In this document: in pieces, positions 43,392 through 52,283 of the stretch | Position numbering within the stretch: the first letter of the stretch is position 1 | How the letters are laid out: the number at the start of each line of letters is the position of its first letter | Assembly: GCF_000308215.1 (NCBI RefSeq) | Contig: NZ_CAJE01000012.1 | Span: forward strand, 372,001 to 436,000 | DNA length: 64,000 bases | DNA from: Methanomassiliicoccus luminyensis B10 | GTDB taxonomy: Archaea > Thermoplasmatota > Thermoplasmata > Methanomassiliicoccales > Methanomassiliicoccaceae | Direction of reading: 5' to 3' | The notes under the pieces: model-generated | Databases searched by the model: none | What the model was told of the DNA's origin: nothing | The model's input: only the letters and a program-made list of their open reading frames with translations | Translations under genes and position numbers: made by a program

Positions 43392-44159
43392 CTACATTTC
43401 CACGTTCGGGTTGATATATTGACCGTGCTTCTTGGTCCCCTTCCCGTACTGGATCGAGAACTTCGGGCAGCGGTGCAGGCACCCCAGGCAAAGCACGCAC
43501 TTCTCCTTGACCCATGCCGGCCTTCCCTCCCGCATCTCGATGGCCTCCGCCGGGCACTTCCTCGCGCACAGCCCGCACCCGATGCAACTGTCCTCCACCG
43601 TGAAGTTTTGCGTCCTTCGATAAGTCTCATAACGGGGATAGTAGAGCCTGACCAAGGCTAGGGGCACCTTTCGGCGGCTGAGGTCACCAACGGACCCTCG
43701 CCTGATGTTCTCGACGACCTCCGCGATCTCCTTTTCGGCCTCGCGGTTCATCTTCTCGATCCTGCTTCGGTCAGTGAGATCGAAGACCGGAGTCCATGTG
43801 TCGGGCATCCGAACGCTGAACCTGCCGTCCAGCGACAGGCCTTTTTTCCTCAGGACCTCGTCGACCATCCGGCCAGCCTGGCCCGTGGTCGTTCCGAAGG
43901 TGGCCACATGATAGATGTAGGGGCGGCGAGGGGTGAGGATCCGAAGCTCCAGATCCTCAAGGAAGTCGCGTACTGTGGAGGGCAGGCCCCAGAAATAGAC
44001 CGGAGCGACGAAGCCGATCTTCTCCCCTTCTTCCGCCTCGAAGGTGAGCTTCTGCTCCTTCACACAGTCCGCGATGGCGACGATGTCTTCCCCCATCCCT
44101 GCCGCGATCCTCGAAGCGACATGCTTGCTGTTCCCCGTGGCCGAGAAATAGAAGATCAT
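43392..44159 (-). CDS. flavodoxin-ferredoxin fusion (EFR1-type) oxidoreductase
   Basis: A 255-aa cytoplasmic electron-transfer protein. The N-terminal flavodoxin domain begins MIFYFSATGNSKHVA, where SATGNS is the FMN phosphate loop, with PVYFWGLPSTVRDFL and FGTTTGQAG as further loops. The C-terminal part holds two [4Fe-4S] motifs: CIGCGLCARKCP and CVLCLGCLHRCP. This combination is the EFR1 family, common in anaerobes. Its electron donor and acceptor are unknown. Confidence 0.92.
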   Translation of the reverse strand: MIFYFSATGNSKHVASRIAAGMGEDIVAIADCVKEQKLTFEAEEGEKIGFVAPVYFWGLPSTVRDFLEDLELRILTPRRPYIYHVATFGTTTGQAGRMVDEVLRKKGLSLDGRFSVRMPDTWTPVFDLTDRSRIEKMNREAEKEIAEVVENIRRGSVGDLSRRKVPLALVRLYYPRYETYRRTQNFTVEDSCIGCGLCARKCPAEAIEMREGRPAWVKEKCVLCLGCLHRCPKFSIQYGKGTKKHGQYINPNVEM

Positions 44160-44195
44160 GGCATCGCTCCATCTGATCGTTCGGACGAGGGGGGC

Positions 44196-45017
44196 TTAAA
44201 AGGCACGCGAGACCTCCAGCCCCCTGGCCTTCCCTTCCCGTTCTATCCTGCTCATGACCGATGAGTAATGGCCGGGATCGTCCAACAGCGGCGCCGCCCT
44301 CTCGGCCAGGGACGGGTCGGCCCGTGCCAGGGCCTCGGTGATCCTGGCGCCCATTCCCGGCCGCAGGTTCAGGCGGTCCGCCATCACCCTCTTCACCCCG
44401 GTGTCCGCGATGGCGGAGATGAGGTCGTCCAGCCGGTCGTCGGTCACCAGCGGGATGATCGGCCCCAGGAAGATGTACGTCGGCACCCCCGCGTCCACCA
44501 GCTCCCTGGCCGCCCGCAGGCGTTCCGATTGGAGGGACGCCCCCGGCTCCAGCGCTTTCCCGAGCTCGTCGTCGATGGTGGTGACGGTTATCCCGACCTC
44601 CACCGCCTTCATCCGGCGGAGGATGTCCAGGTCCCTGGTAACCAGCGCGCTCTTGGTCAGGACGCTGGTGGCCGTCTCCGCCTTCCGGAGCACCTCCAGG
44701 CACCGGCGGGTTAGGCAGGTGGCCTTCTCCAGCGGTTGGTACGGGTCCGTCACAGTGCCCAGCCCGACCACTCCGGGGCGGGGGACCTCCCTGGCCAGCA
44801 CCGCCGGCATGTTCTCCTTCACCGAGACCTTGGTCCACTCCGCCATGGGCACTCTCATCACGTACGGCGCGTAGCAGTATGCGCAGCCGTGAGCGCAGCC
44901 GCGATAGGGGTTCATGGCGAAGTTCAGGCCCGGAAGTTTCGAGAGCGAGAGCGCGCTCTTGCATTCCACGCATTTGTAGCTCGGCCGCCCGTCCTCGAAC
45001 GATTCAAGGCTAGGCAT
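44196..45017 (-). CDS. radical SAM protein (SplB-like / Rv2578c-type)
   Basis: A 273-aa radical S-adenosylmethionine enzyme. The iron-sulfur motif CAHGCAYCYAPY fits C-x3-C-x2-C and follows LNFAMNPYRGC. Later segments (GLGTVTDPYQPLEKA, VLTKSALVTRDLD, VGITVTTIDDEL, FLGPIIPLVTD) match the SplB-like / Rv2578c group, relatives of spore photoproduct lyase. The ATG at 45017 overlaps the 3' end of the Nre DNA-repair gene by 8 bases, so both are coupled and a nucleic-acid repair role is plausible. An earlier in-frame start (45059) lies within the Nre gene. Confidence 0.88.
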   Translation of the reverse strand: MPSLESFEDGRPSYKCVECKSALSLSKLPGLNFAMNPYRGCAHGCAYCYAPYVMRVPMAEWTKVSVKENMPAVLAREVPRPGVVGLGTVTDPYQPLEKATCLTRRCLEVLRKAETATSVLTKSALVTRDLDILRRMKAVEVGITVTTIDDELGKALEPGASLQSERLRAARELVDAGVPTYIFLGPIIPLVTDDRLDDLISAIADTGVKRVMADRLNLRPGMGARITEALARADPSLAERAAPLLDDPGHYSSVMSRIEREGKARGLEVSRAF

Positions 45018-46305
45018 AGTCGTCCAGCCTCCTCTGGGTGAACAGGTCCTTGAGGACACCAGATGCGGCGATCCATCGCTCCAGAGGTATGGACATCTTC
45101 GATGAGACGTGCGACAGCGCCTCGCCCACCGTCTCGAAACGGGCCGGCTCGGTCTGCAGAGCGGCGCGGACGTTCTCCCGCACGTTCCACACCCCTACCG
45201 GCATGATGTACCCGGGGTGCGCCTCCCTGAATATGACCGCCCCGGCCTGGCGGCGCTCCTTGGTCAGAAGCTCGTTCACGGCCAGGCGGGCGGCGTAGTA
45301 GCAGCCCCCGATCTCTGCATAGGTCTTCCGCCCGTTGAAGAACTCATGGGAGCTGATGATCTCGATCTCCCTGCCCAGGGGGTTCCAGGTGGTGTTGGGA
45401 TACCACGCCTCGATGAGCTCGTACCTCCAGGACGTGGGCATCAGCAGGACGCTCCAGCGGTTGTCCAGAGAGTACCAGTCATACACCCTCCAGTCCCCTA
45501 TGAACGGATTGTATTTAGTGTCCGAGAGCAAGGACTTGCCGAGGATGTCGTCCACCGCGGTGATCGACCATCTCGTGGGCACGAACTTGCGGTTCTTGTC
45601 CACGCCGAACGCTCCCACGGAGAAGGCCTTCTGGATCTTGGAGATCATAACCCCGCTGCGGTACAGATCCTTCACCGCCTCGGTGGCTCTGAGATCGGTA
45701 TCGTAGAACGCCTTCTCCACGTGCTGCTCGTAGCGGGGGTTCCCCACGTCCAGCTCCTTGAGCCGGGCCGACGGTCCGAACGGCTGCACCTCGTCGTCCA
45801 GGACAAGCCTCCCGGACGGCCTCTTCTCGAACTTGGCCTCCACCTCCAGCGGGTTGATGGAAAGCGCCAGGTCGCGGGTCTGGTCGACGATGCGCCCGAA
45901 CTGCTCGAAGTTCACCGCGTCGATGCGGTGCTTCCCCCTCACCAGGTTGAACCGGAAATCCACGATCTCCTCGATGGACTTGCCTACCCACTGCTCAGGG
46001 GTGTCCATCATCGAGGTGTCGCCCATCATCGGCGGCACCAGCGGACCGATGTCCACTTTCGGGTATCCGTACCTTCCGATGAAGATGCCGGGAGGGGACA
46101 TGCCTTGCATATCCAGAGCGTTGATCAGCCTCCTGGTCTTGGAATGGGAGTAGAACTTGACCATCAGGGGGCAGCGGTCCTTCCCGCAGAGGTTCTTGGA
46201 GCCCTTGCAGATGACGCACGGCGAGCCGGCGGGCACCTGCAGCGCCCCCGCTGAGGAAAGCGATCTGACGTGAGAATCGAAGCCTGAGGTCCCCTGTCCG
46301 AACAT
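45010..46305 (-). CDS. nreA: Nre-family DNA repair protein
   Basis: A 431-aa archaeal Nre protein, implicated in DNA-damage repair with PCNA. Features: an N-terminal Cys cluster CVICKGSKNLCGKDRCP (zinc-like), SPPGIFIGRYGYPKVDIGP, FYDTDLRATEAVKDL and HPGYIMPVGVWNVREN. The last residues, QRRLDDYA, match a PCNA-interacting (PIP) motif pattern Q-x-x-L-x-x-Y, as found at Nre C-termini. The start at 46305 precedes the Cys cluster by about 28 residues. The stop is TAG, followed two codons later by TGA. A radical SAM gene overlaps its 3' end. Confidence 0.93.
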   Translation of the reverse strand: MFGQGTSGFDSHVRSLSSAGALQVPAGSPCVICKGSKNLCGKDRCPLMVKFYSHSKTRRLINALDMQGMSPPGIFIGRYGYPKVDIGPLVPPMMGDTSMMDTPEQWVGKSIEEIVDFRFNLVRGKHRIDAVNFEQFGRIVDQTRDLALSINPLEVEAKFEKRPSGRLVLDDEVQPFGPSARLKELDVGNPRYEQHVEKAFYDTDLRATEAVKDLYRSGVMISKIQKAFSVGAFGVDKNRKFVPTRWSITAVDDILGKSLLSDTKYNPFIGDWRVYDWYSLDNRWSVLLMPTSWRYELIEAWYPNTTWNPLGREIEIISSHEFFNGRKTYAEIGGCYYAARLAVNELLTKERRQAGAVIFREAHPGYIMPVGVWNVRENVRAALQTEPARFETVGEALSHVSSKMSIPLERWIAASGVLKDLFTQRRLDDYA

Positions 46306-46428
46306 ATCAGTTTTTCAAACTGCGCAAGGCTATTTAGACTTTATAATAAGTATCGCCGGAAACCCCGCCTTTTCAAAGATGAATTACATGTAGCCAGAAG
46401 TATCTCTTGATTGACAATCTCTAGCCAG

Positions 46429-47565
46429 ATGTTTCGCACCATCAAGATCCGTTTGGAACGAACCGTTGAACTCATTGAGACGGTTAACGAGTTCAACAAG
46501 GCGTGCCAGTGTGTCTTGGACTGGGGCCGAATGAACAAGCAGTACAACAAGAACAAGTTGCACCACGCGACGTACAAAGGAATACGAGAGGATTTTCCAT
46601 CACTGCCCTCGGGCCTCGTGGTGACCGCTAGGGACCAAGCTAGCGATATGCTCAAGCGGGACAAGTTCAAGCACAAGATCAGGAAGAGGCCGTTCAGTTC
46701 TATCCGTTACGACAAGAGAACGTTGAATGTCTGGCTGGAACATGGATACCTTACCATTAGCACGGTTTTCGGCAGGAAGCGGTACGAGTTCAATCTACCG
46801 GAATACTACCGACAATACCAGTCATGGAAGATAAAGAGCGCCCAGCTTATCGTCGGACGGAACGCTTGTTTCCTCAATACCGTAGTCGAGGGTGAAGCCC
46901 CTCCTCTGAGCGGCGGCGACAGGCGTCTGGGGATAGATCTGGGCATCAACAACATCGCGGTGTGCTCGGACAACACTTTCTACAACTCCAAACACCTAAA
47001 AAACGTCAAAGGCAAGTACAGACATCTCAAGGCTGAACTCCAGTCCAAAGGCACTCGCTCCGCTCGACGGAAGCTTCGTGAGGTAAGCGGGCGAGAAAGA
47101 CGGTTTGTTCGGGACTTGAACCATCGTGTGGCCAAAGAGATAGTGAACAAGCCGTATGATGTTTTCGTCTTCGAGGACCTGACAGGCATACGGGATCGCA
47201 GCAAGTTCAACAGCAAGTTGGGCAGTTGGTCGTTTGGCGAATTGATCCAGTTCGTGCAGTATAAGGCAGAGGCCCTGGGAAAGCAAGTTATGCTCGTCGA
47301 TCCTCGCCACACCTCTCAGACCTGCTCTAAATGTGGTCACGTCTCTCAGAACAATAGAAAAGGAAGGCAGTTCACATGCGTCCAGTGCAGGTTCACGTTG
47401 GACGCGGATCTGAATGCCAGCAGGAACATCGCCGCCTTCTCTACACGGGAGGGCGGCAGGCTCCGTGTCAGCGAGCCAAATGTAGCGAGCGATGAGGCTG
47501 AAGGCCGTATGGCAGTTGAGGCTGAGTTTAGCTGCAAGCCCGTGAGCTTGCTCGTGGGCAGCTGA
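46429..47565 (+). CDS. tnpB: IS200/IS605-type TnpB RNA-guided nuclease, no adjacent TnpA
   Basis: A 378-aa TnpB. The RuvC catalytic residues are intact: Asp in GIDLGINN, Glu in VFEDLTGI, Asp in LDADLNASRN, together with a zinc ribbon CSKCGHVS..FTCVQCRF. TnpB proteins are programmable nucleases guided by an RNA from the element's right end. The ATG at 46429 (MFRTIKIRLERT) is chosen over the TTG 18 bases earlier. No transposase TnpA gene is nearby, so it is a solitary TnpB element. It lies between the divergent Nre promoter and the 3' end of the polyprenyl synthase gene, whose stop is 23 bases past its own. Confidence 0.93.
   Translation: MFRTIKIRLERTVELIETVNEFNKACQCVLDWGRMNKQYNKNKLHHATYKGIREDFPSLPSGLVVTARDQASDMLKRDKFKHKIRKRPFSSIRYDKRTLNVWLEHGYLTISTVFGRKRYEFNLPEYYRQYQSWKIKSAQLIVGRNACFLNTVVEGEAPPLSGGDRRLGIDLGINNIAVCSDNTFYNSKHLKNVKGKYRHLKAELQSKGTRSARRKLREVSGRERRFVRDLNHRVAKEIVNKPYDVFVFEDLTGIRDRSKFNSKLGSWSFGELIQFVQYKAEALGKQVMLVDPRHTSQTCSKCGHVSQNNRKGRQFTCVQCRFTLDADLNASRNIAAFSTREGGRLRVSEPNVASDEAEGRMAVEAEFSCKPVSLLVGS
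47530..47563 (+). ncRNA. candidate omega-RNA stem at TnpB right end
   Basis: The last codons of tnpB form nested stems: AGCTGC (47530-47535) with GCAGCT (47558-47563), and alternatively GCAAGC (47534-47539) with GCTTGC (47546-47551). In known elements the guide-RNA scaffold overlaps the tnpB 3' end and runs to the element edge. The exact right end is not visible; it should lie between about 47565 and 47590. The call rests on position and folding only. Confidence 0.3.
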
Positions 47566-47587
47566 CGCCAGGGTGTTCGATTGTGCA

Positions 47588-48544
47588 TCAGGGGATGTGC
47601 CGGTGAGAGGCTTTGTCAGTACGCTCCTCGTTCATCATCAGCGCGGCGATCTCGGAGGGGGACGACCTCAGCACCGGCATCCAGGCGGAAAGCCTTTCCG
47701 GAACTTCGGGGGCCTCGCCCACCAGGTCGAGGGTTCGAAGCGCAGCGTGGATGGCCTTGGCCAGGACCTCATCCGCCCCGCCGCAGCGGAGCAGCAGCAG
47801 CTCCGAGGCATTGTTCGGCCCACCGCTCCTGGCCGGGGTCCGAAGGTCCGAGATGTCGTCGCCGATCTGCATTGCCTTGCCCGCGGCGGCGCCGAACCGC
47901 CCCATCCGCTCCACCAGGTCCGCAGGGCAGCCTGCCGCCGAGGAGCCGAACCTCGCGGCCAGACCGAACATGTCACCGGTCTTCCGGGATATCACCTCGT
48001 CATATAGCCTGGACGGCATCTCCTCCGGCTTCACGTCCAGTTCGGCGAGCGCGCCGCCGACCATGCGGCGATGGGTCCGGGCGAGGTCGTCCACATACCC
48101 TCCCCCGTGCCGGGCGGCGATGGAGTAGGGCATGGAAAGCAGCCCCACCGCCTCCAGCAGGGCCTTCTTCCGCCCCTTGGACATGTGCAGGGCGGGCATC
48201 CCTCTCCGGTCCTCGTCCTCGTCGAGCATGTCGTCCAGGACCAGGCTGGCGCTGTGAGCGATCTCGATGGCCGCGGAGAGGTCGAGGGCCACGCCCAGTC
48301 CCTCGGGGTCGTCGGAGAACGCGTCGAACGATAGCATGCACACCCCCGCCCGCAGCCTCTTGCCGATCCCCGTCAGGGCGACCAGCTCGGGGTCCATGGC
48401 GCCGTCGGGATCAAGGGCGGATATGCATCCGGCGATGCGCCGGTCCACTGCCGGCCTCACCTTCTCCAGGTACCGGAGGAATGTATGCTCCCCACTGTCG
48501 TCCGGCATCTTGGCCGCCCCTTCCGGCTCGGCGCGCTGCTCCAT
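47588..48544 (-). CDS. polyprenyl (geranylgeranyl) diphosphate synthase
   Basis: A 318-aa trans-prenyl synthase that extends allylic diphosphates with IPP. The first aspartate-rich motif is DDMLDEDEDRRG, with D-D-x-x-D; the second is GDDISD, with D-D-x-x-D. Basic substrate-site residues appear in GKRLRAGV. The residues just before the first motif (HSASLVLDD) include small side chains, leaving product length (C15-C25) unclear. It starts 4 bases after the UbiA stop, in an isoprenoid gene run. The C-terminus ends only 22 bases from the TnpB stop on the other strand, close to the insertion edge. Confidence 0.92.
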   Translation of the reverse strand: MEQRAEPEGAAKMPDDSGEHTFLRYLEKVRPAVDRRIAGCISALDPDGAMDPELVALTGIGKRLRAGVCMLSFDAFSDDPEGLGVALDLSAAIEIAHSASLVLDDMLDEDEDRRGMPALHMSKGRKKALLEAVGLLSMPYSIAARHGGGYVDDLARTHRRMVGGALAELDVKPEEMPSRLYDEVISRKTGDMFGLAARFGSSAAGCPADLVERMGRFGAAAGKAMQIGDDISDLRTPARSGGPNNASELLLLRCGGADEVLAKAIHAALRTLDLVGEAPEVPERLSAWMPVLRSSPSEIAALMMNEERTDKASHRHIP

Positions 48545-48548
48545 GATA

Positions 48549-49487
48549 TCACCAGCTCCGGGAGGCGAACAGCGCCGCCAGAACGAAGGCGAAGGCGCTG
48601 GATATGTACAGCTGTCGAAGCCTCAGGCGGCCGGCCCTCCCCTCGGGGTCCCTGACCTCGCCCCGCAGGTACCGGTGACGAAGCTGGTCGACCATCAGCC
48701 CGTAGGCGATGATGGGGACGAACGCCAGGATAGACACTGCCAGGAACAGGGCGGTGGCCGGGGGGCCCAGCTCGTCGTAGAGCAGGAGCGGGGACACCGC
48801 CGCCGCGGCCAGCCCGAGGCCGGGGAAGATGGCGCACCAATAGGAGCGCGGGTACCTGCCCACAGTGGTCACCTTTCCATTAGCCAGGTCGGTGGGGAGG
48901 TCCATGCTCATCATGCTCACGAACACCGCCGAGGAGGCGAAACCGAAGATGACGCTTACTGCCGCCGCCACCGGGGACGCCGCCCCCGACCCGATGTAGG
49001 ATGTGACGAACACCACGATGGCGTTCACCGGGACGGCCATGTACAGCTCGGTGAAGGGGTGATAGGCCAGCCTGGCGGCGGGGTGGTTGTATCCCATGAG
49101 CGCGGCCATGCCGTAGGCCGCCGGGAGTATCAGGGGCGGCCGGAGATATATCAAGTACGCGAGGATGGCCAGGATGATCAGCACCAGGGCCGTGGTCAGA
49201 TGCTTGGCCTCGCTCACGGTCACCGCGCCGCTGACTAGGGGCTTCACCCGCCCGGTGGCCCCGATGGGGGCCTGGCGATCGACCTGGCAGTCCATGATAT
49301 CATTGAGGGGGTGGGCGGCGTATTGCATGAGCACCACCGCCACCATGGCCAACGCGGTGGGGAGGACCGCCACGATGCGGCCGCCGGATATGTAAAGCGC
49401 CAGTCCCAGCCCCAGGACCGAGCCGCTGATGCTCCACGCAATCAGGGGCTTGATCCTAGCGAAGTGCGCTAAGGAAAGGAGGTCCAT
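48549..49487 (-). CDS. UbiA-family prenyltransferase
   Basis: A 312-aa membrane prenyltransferase with about nine helices. The two aspartate-rich motifs are visible as NDIMDCQVDRQ (N-D-x3-D-x3-D-type) and DLPTDLANGK. UbiA enzymes attach prenyl chains to acceptors such as geranylgeranylglyceryl phosphate, quinone head groups or phenazines. Between a geranylgeranyl reductase and a polyprenyl synthase, either archaeal lipid synthesis (DGGGP synthase) or a respiratory prenyl cofactor is possible. It starts 138 bases after the reductase stop. Confidence 0.9.
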   Translation of the reverse strand: MDLLSLAHFARIKPLIAWSISGSVLGLGLALYISGGRIVAVLPTALAMVAVVLMQYAAHPLNDIMDCQVDRQAPIGATGRVKPLVSGAVTVSEAKHLTTALVLIILAILAYLIYLRPPLILPAAYGMAALMGYNHPAARLAYHPFTELYMAVPVNAIVVFVTSYIGSGAASPVAAAVSVIFGFASSAVFVSMMSMDLPTDLANGKVTTVGRYPRSYWCAIFPGLGLAAAAVSPLLLYDELGPPATALFLAVSILAFVPIIAYGLMVDQLRHRYLRGEVRDPEGRAGRLRLRQLYISSAFAFVLAALFASRSW

Positions 49488-49625
49488 GCGCTCACCTGAG
49501 CCCCTTGCCCCGACCTCCGCCCTGGCGGCCCGATCCCTCTCCCGACATTATCATGCCGGCGAGAACGTCTGCGCTCAATGGCAATTAACATATGCCCGGG
49601 CGCCAGGCCCGTCATGGCGAAGATC

Positions 49626-50597
49626 TCAGGACGAATCCAGCATCTTCCTGAACAGGGACACTATGTGGGGCACGGTCATCTTGATGCCCGCCCGCTTGCA
49701 GTGCTGCTTGAAGGTCAGGGCATTGGAGAGCGTGGGCATGTGGCCGCCCAGGAGCCTCTCCAGGGCCAGGCGTTCCTTGTGCATCCACCTGTATTTCTTG
49801 AGAACGGCCCGGGCGTACCTCTCGGGGCGGTCCCAGTCGTCCATGAGCATCTCGGCGGTCTGCATGGCATAGAGGTTGCCGTCGCCGGCGATGGGGCCCA
49901 CCGCGCCCACCGCCTCGCCCACTCCGACGACGTTGCCGCGATAGAACGGCTGGGAGCTCAGCGGGGAGGTCAGGCGGATCTTGCTCAGGCACTTGCAGCG
50001 GGTGACCCTCTCGGAAGGATCGAAGCTTATCGATAGCTGGTATTCGGCCGTGGAGGCCTTGAGGTTCCCGAAGCCTACATGATATTCGCCGTTCCCCAGG
50101 GGGAAGCACCATTCGTACCCGATGGAGTTCAGGTTGAACCGCATCCCCAGGTCCTGGGGGCTTCTGATCCGATACTGGATGGTGTCGGCGACGAAGTCCT
50201 GCCCATCCATCGGTCCGAGGTAGGCGCGCTCGGCCCCGGTGGCGTCGATGACCCTATCGTACTCCTGGGTCTGTATCGGGGAGTAAAAAATGGGCACGCC
50301 GCCGGTGAGATCGTCCAGCAGCGCCGGCTTGTCCACGGTCACGACATCGCCGGGCATCTTCACGCCCTCTATGGACACTTCGGTGGTGCGCAGCATGATG
50401 AACTTGTCGGGATCGGCGAAGCGGGAGACCAGCCGGCGGTATTCTGCCGACGGGGACATTCCCCACGCGCAGGGATGACGGCCGCAGCGGGTGGTCCTCT
50501 TCACGTCGTACAGGTCCACCTGGTCGAACCCCCGTTCCTTCAGAAGCCTGTACATGTACGCCCCAGACATTCCCGCGCCGGCAATAGCTATCTTCAT
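49626..50597 (-). CDS. geranylgeranyl reductase-family FAD protein
   Basis: A 323-aa flavoprotein that probably saturates geranylgeranyl chains. The FAD motif is IAIAGAGMSGAYMYRLL at the N-terminus; GNVVGVGEAVGAVGPIAGDG is the conserved second FAD segment. It is somewhat shorter than typical archaeal GGR (about 390-400 aa) and has a Cys-containing region (RTTRCGRHPCAWG) as in other family members. First gene in a run with UbiA and polyprenyl synthase. Whether it acts on membrane lipids or on a prenylated cofactor is not determined. Confidence 0.88.
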   Translation of the reverse strand: MKIAIAGAGMSGAYMYRLLKERGFDQVDLYDVKRTTRCGRHPCAWGMSPSAEYRRLVSRFADPDKFIMLRTTEVSIEGVKMPGDVVTVDKPALLDDLTGGVPIFYSPIQTQEYDRVIDATGAERAYLGPMDGQDFVADTIQYRIRSPQDLGMRFNLNSIGYEWCFPLGNGEYHVGFGNLKASTAEYQLSISFDPSERVTRCKCLSKIRLTSPLSSQPFYRGNVVGVGEAVGAVGPIAGDGNLYAMQTAEMLMDDWDRPERYARAVLKKYRWMHKERLALERLLGGHMPTLSNALTFKQHCKRAGIKMTVPHIVSLFRKMLDSS

Positions 50598-50755
50598 TCT
50601 CGTTCTCCTTTCGGGGGTATGATGGCATCCATGCTATCAATCTTTTGAAGTTCCGGGAGCCTGGTCCGGGCATTCTCTGATCGTAACGGCATCGGCGTCG
50701 CCGGCCCGGTGGACGTTTCCAGCGCTCCAAAATCGCTAATGACAAATAGGGCGGG

Positions 50756-51997
50756 ATGCCAGGGCGTATGGGAGGCGGCTCGAAAAGGCGGAACGACCGG
50801 TCGATCATGGAGCTGGCTCTGAGGTCCACTCTCATATTCTCCATAATAGGGTTCTTGGTCAATTTCGGCCTGGGGACCGTTGCCCCCATCCTGCCCCTCT
50901 ATGCCCTGACGTTCAACGTATCCATCGTGATGGTGGGGGCCTTGGTATCGGCCTCGGCCATTTCCAAGGTGATCCTGGATATGCCCTCTGGGATCGTTGC
51001 CGATCGGCTGGGAACAAAGCGGTTCATGCTCGGGGGGCTTTTGATCGTGGCCGCCTCCGCCATGATCTCAGCGTTCGCGGTCGATTACTGGATGCTCCTC
51101 ATCGGGTTGACGGTGCAAGGGATCGGCTCGGCGATCTATTTCACCACATCATATCTTGGCATCAGCAGGACAGCCCCGCCGGCTAAGCGGGGAAGACATT
51201 TGGGCCTGTTCATCAGCCTCCAGTTCCTGGGGACCACCAGCGGGCCGGTCCTGGGCGGCCTTATCGGACAGGCATACGGGCTGAGCGGGCCTTTCCTCAT
51301 CTACGCCGCTTTCACGCTCATCTCGGCCGCGATGGTATATTTCCTGGTGAGCGGGGCGTCCATCAAAGGGGCGGGGGGAGCGAGCGTCGATCTTCATCAG
51401 ATCACCAGGACGTTCAGGAACTATACCCTGACCTCCGTGAACGCGGGCCTTTTCACCACTTCGATCCTCCGCGCCGGCCTGGTCTCCACCATCGTTCCGC
51501 TCTTTGCCGTCAGGAACCTGGGGCTGACCACCGTCGAACTGGGGGCGGCATTGACGCTGTCGGCCGGCTTCAATTTCTTATCCTTGCTGCCGGCCAGTTC
51601 GCTCTCCGACCGCCTGGGGCGGAAACCGTTCCTGTTCTCCAGCCTGCTCTTCGGCGGTATCGTAGCCGCCATGATACCACTGGCCACCGATCTGCTCACC
51701 TTCGCGGTGATCATGTCGGCCCTCGGCTTCGCCTTGGGCCTCTCCGGCTCCGTAGGAGCGTACGTGACGGATGTGGCCCCGCCACCGGACCTGGGAGGGG
51801 CCATGGGGATCTTCAGGACCATGGGGGACCTTGGCTCGTTCATCGGCCCGATAATCCTGACAGCGTTCATACCGGCATCGGCGGGGCCAATAAACGCCTC
51901 CCCCTTCCTGGTGGCCGGAATGATCCTTTCCGTTTCCGGCCTCCTGCTCATCCCGGCGAAGGACCCCGTGCGCTCCAAGGCAGGAGGCCGGAAGTGA
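50756..51997 (+). CDS. major facilitator superfamily transporter
   Basis: A 413-aa transporter with 12 predicted helices in two halves. The family signature between helices 2 and 3 is GIVADRLGTKRFML, repeated in the second half as LSDRLGRKPFLF. It resembles multidrug or small-solute exporters. The start could be 50756, 50768 or 50807; the first gives a basic N-terminus before helix 1. The substrate is unknown. The isoprenoid run on the other strand is divergent with a 158-base gap. Confidence 0.9.
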   Translation: MPGRMGGGSKRRNDRSIMELALRSTLIFSIIGFLVNFGLGTVAPILPLYALTFNVSIVMVGALVSASAISKVILDMPSGIVADRLGTKRFMLGGLLIVAASAMISAFAVDYWMLLIGLTVQGIGSAIYFTTSYLGISRTAPPAKRGRHLGLFISLQFLGTTSGPVLGGLIGQAYGLSGPFLIYAAFTLISAAMVYFLVSGASIKGAGGASVDLHQITRTFRNYTLTSVNAGLFTTSILRAGLVSTIVPLFAVRNLGLTTVELGAALTLSAGFNFLSLLPASSLSDRLGRKPFLFSSLLFGGIVAAMIPLATDLLTFAVIMSALGFALGLSGSVGAYVTDVAPPPDLGGAMGIFRTMGDLGSFIGPIILTAFIPASAGPINASPFLVAGMILSVSGLLLIPAKDPVRSKAGGRK

Positions 51998-52001
51998 GCG
52001 G

Positions 52002-52283
52002 TCAGAACTTGGCCACGCCGGCAATGCAATAATAATTGGACGACAGCGCGTACTTGATGGCCACATTGCACTCGCCGCAAACGCATCCCCGCCGTTCCAG
52101 TCTGCAGCCGCTCTTTCCTCTAGAGCAATACAGCTTCTCCCCCTTCCTGCTCGTGCATTCGTCGTAGGTGGGGCAGCTTTTGCAGTAGCACATCTCAAAG
52201 TTCTCCTCCGTATCCGGGACCCTCTTGCTCCTGATCTCCCTGACGCATCTTGGCGGCCCCATGTTCGTTCCTCTAGCGCTCAT
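52002..52283 (-). CDS. DUF2769 Cys-rich small protein, downstream copy
   Basis: A 93-aa protein with many Cys in the DUF2769 pattern: CYCKSCPTYDEC, KLYCSRGKSGC, GCVCGECNV and YYCIAG. DUF2769 proteins are common in methanogens and probably bind metal or an iron-sulfur cluster; function is unknown. The ATG overlaps the stop of the sugar dehydrogenase gene as ATGA, so it is made together with that enzyme. No signal peptide is visible. Confidence 0.88.
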   Translation of the reverse strand: MSARGTNMGPPRCVREIRSKRVPDTEENFEMCYCKSCPTYDECTSRKGEKLYCSRGKSGCRLERRGCVCGECNVAIKYALSSNYYCIAGVAKF

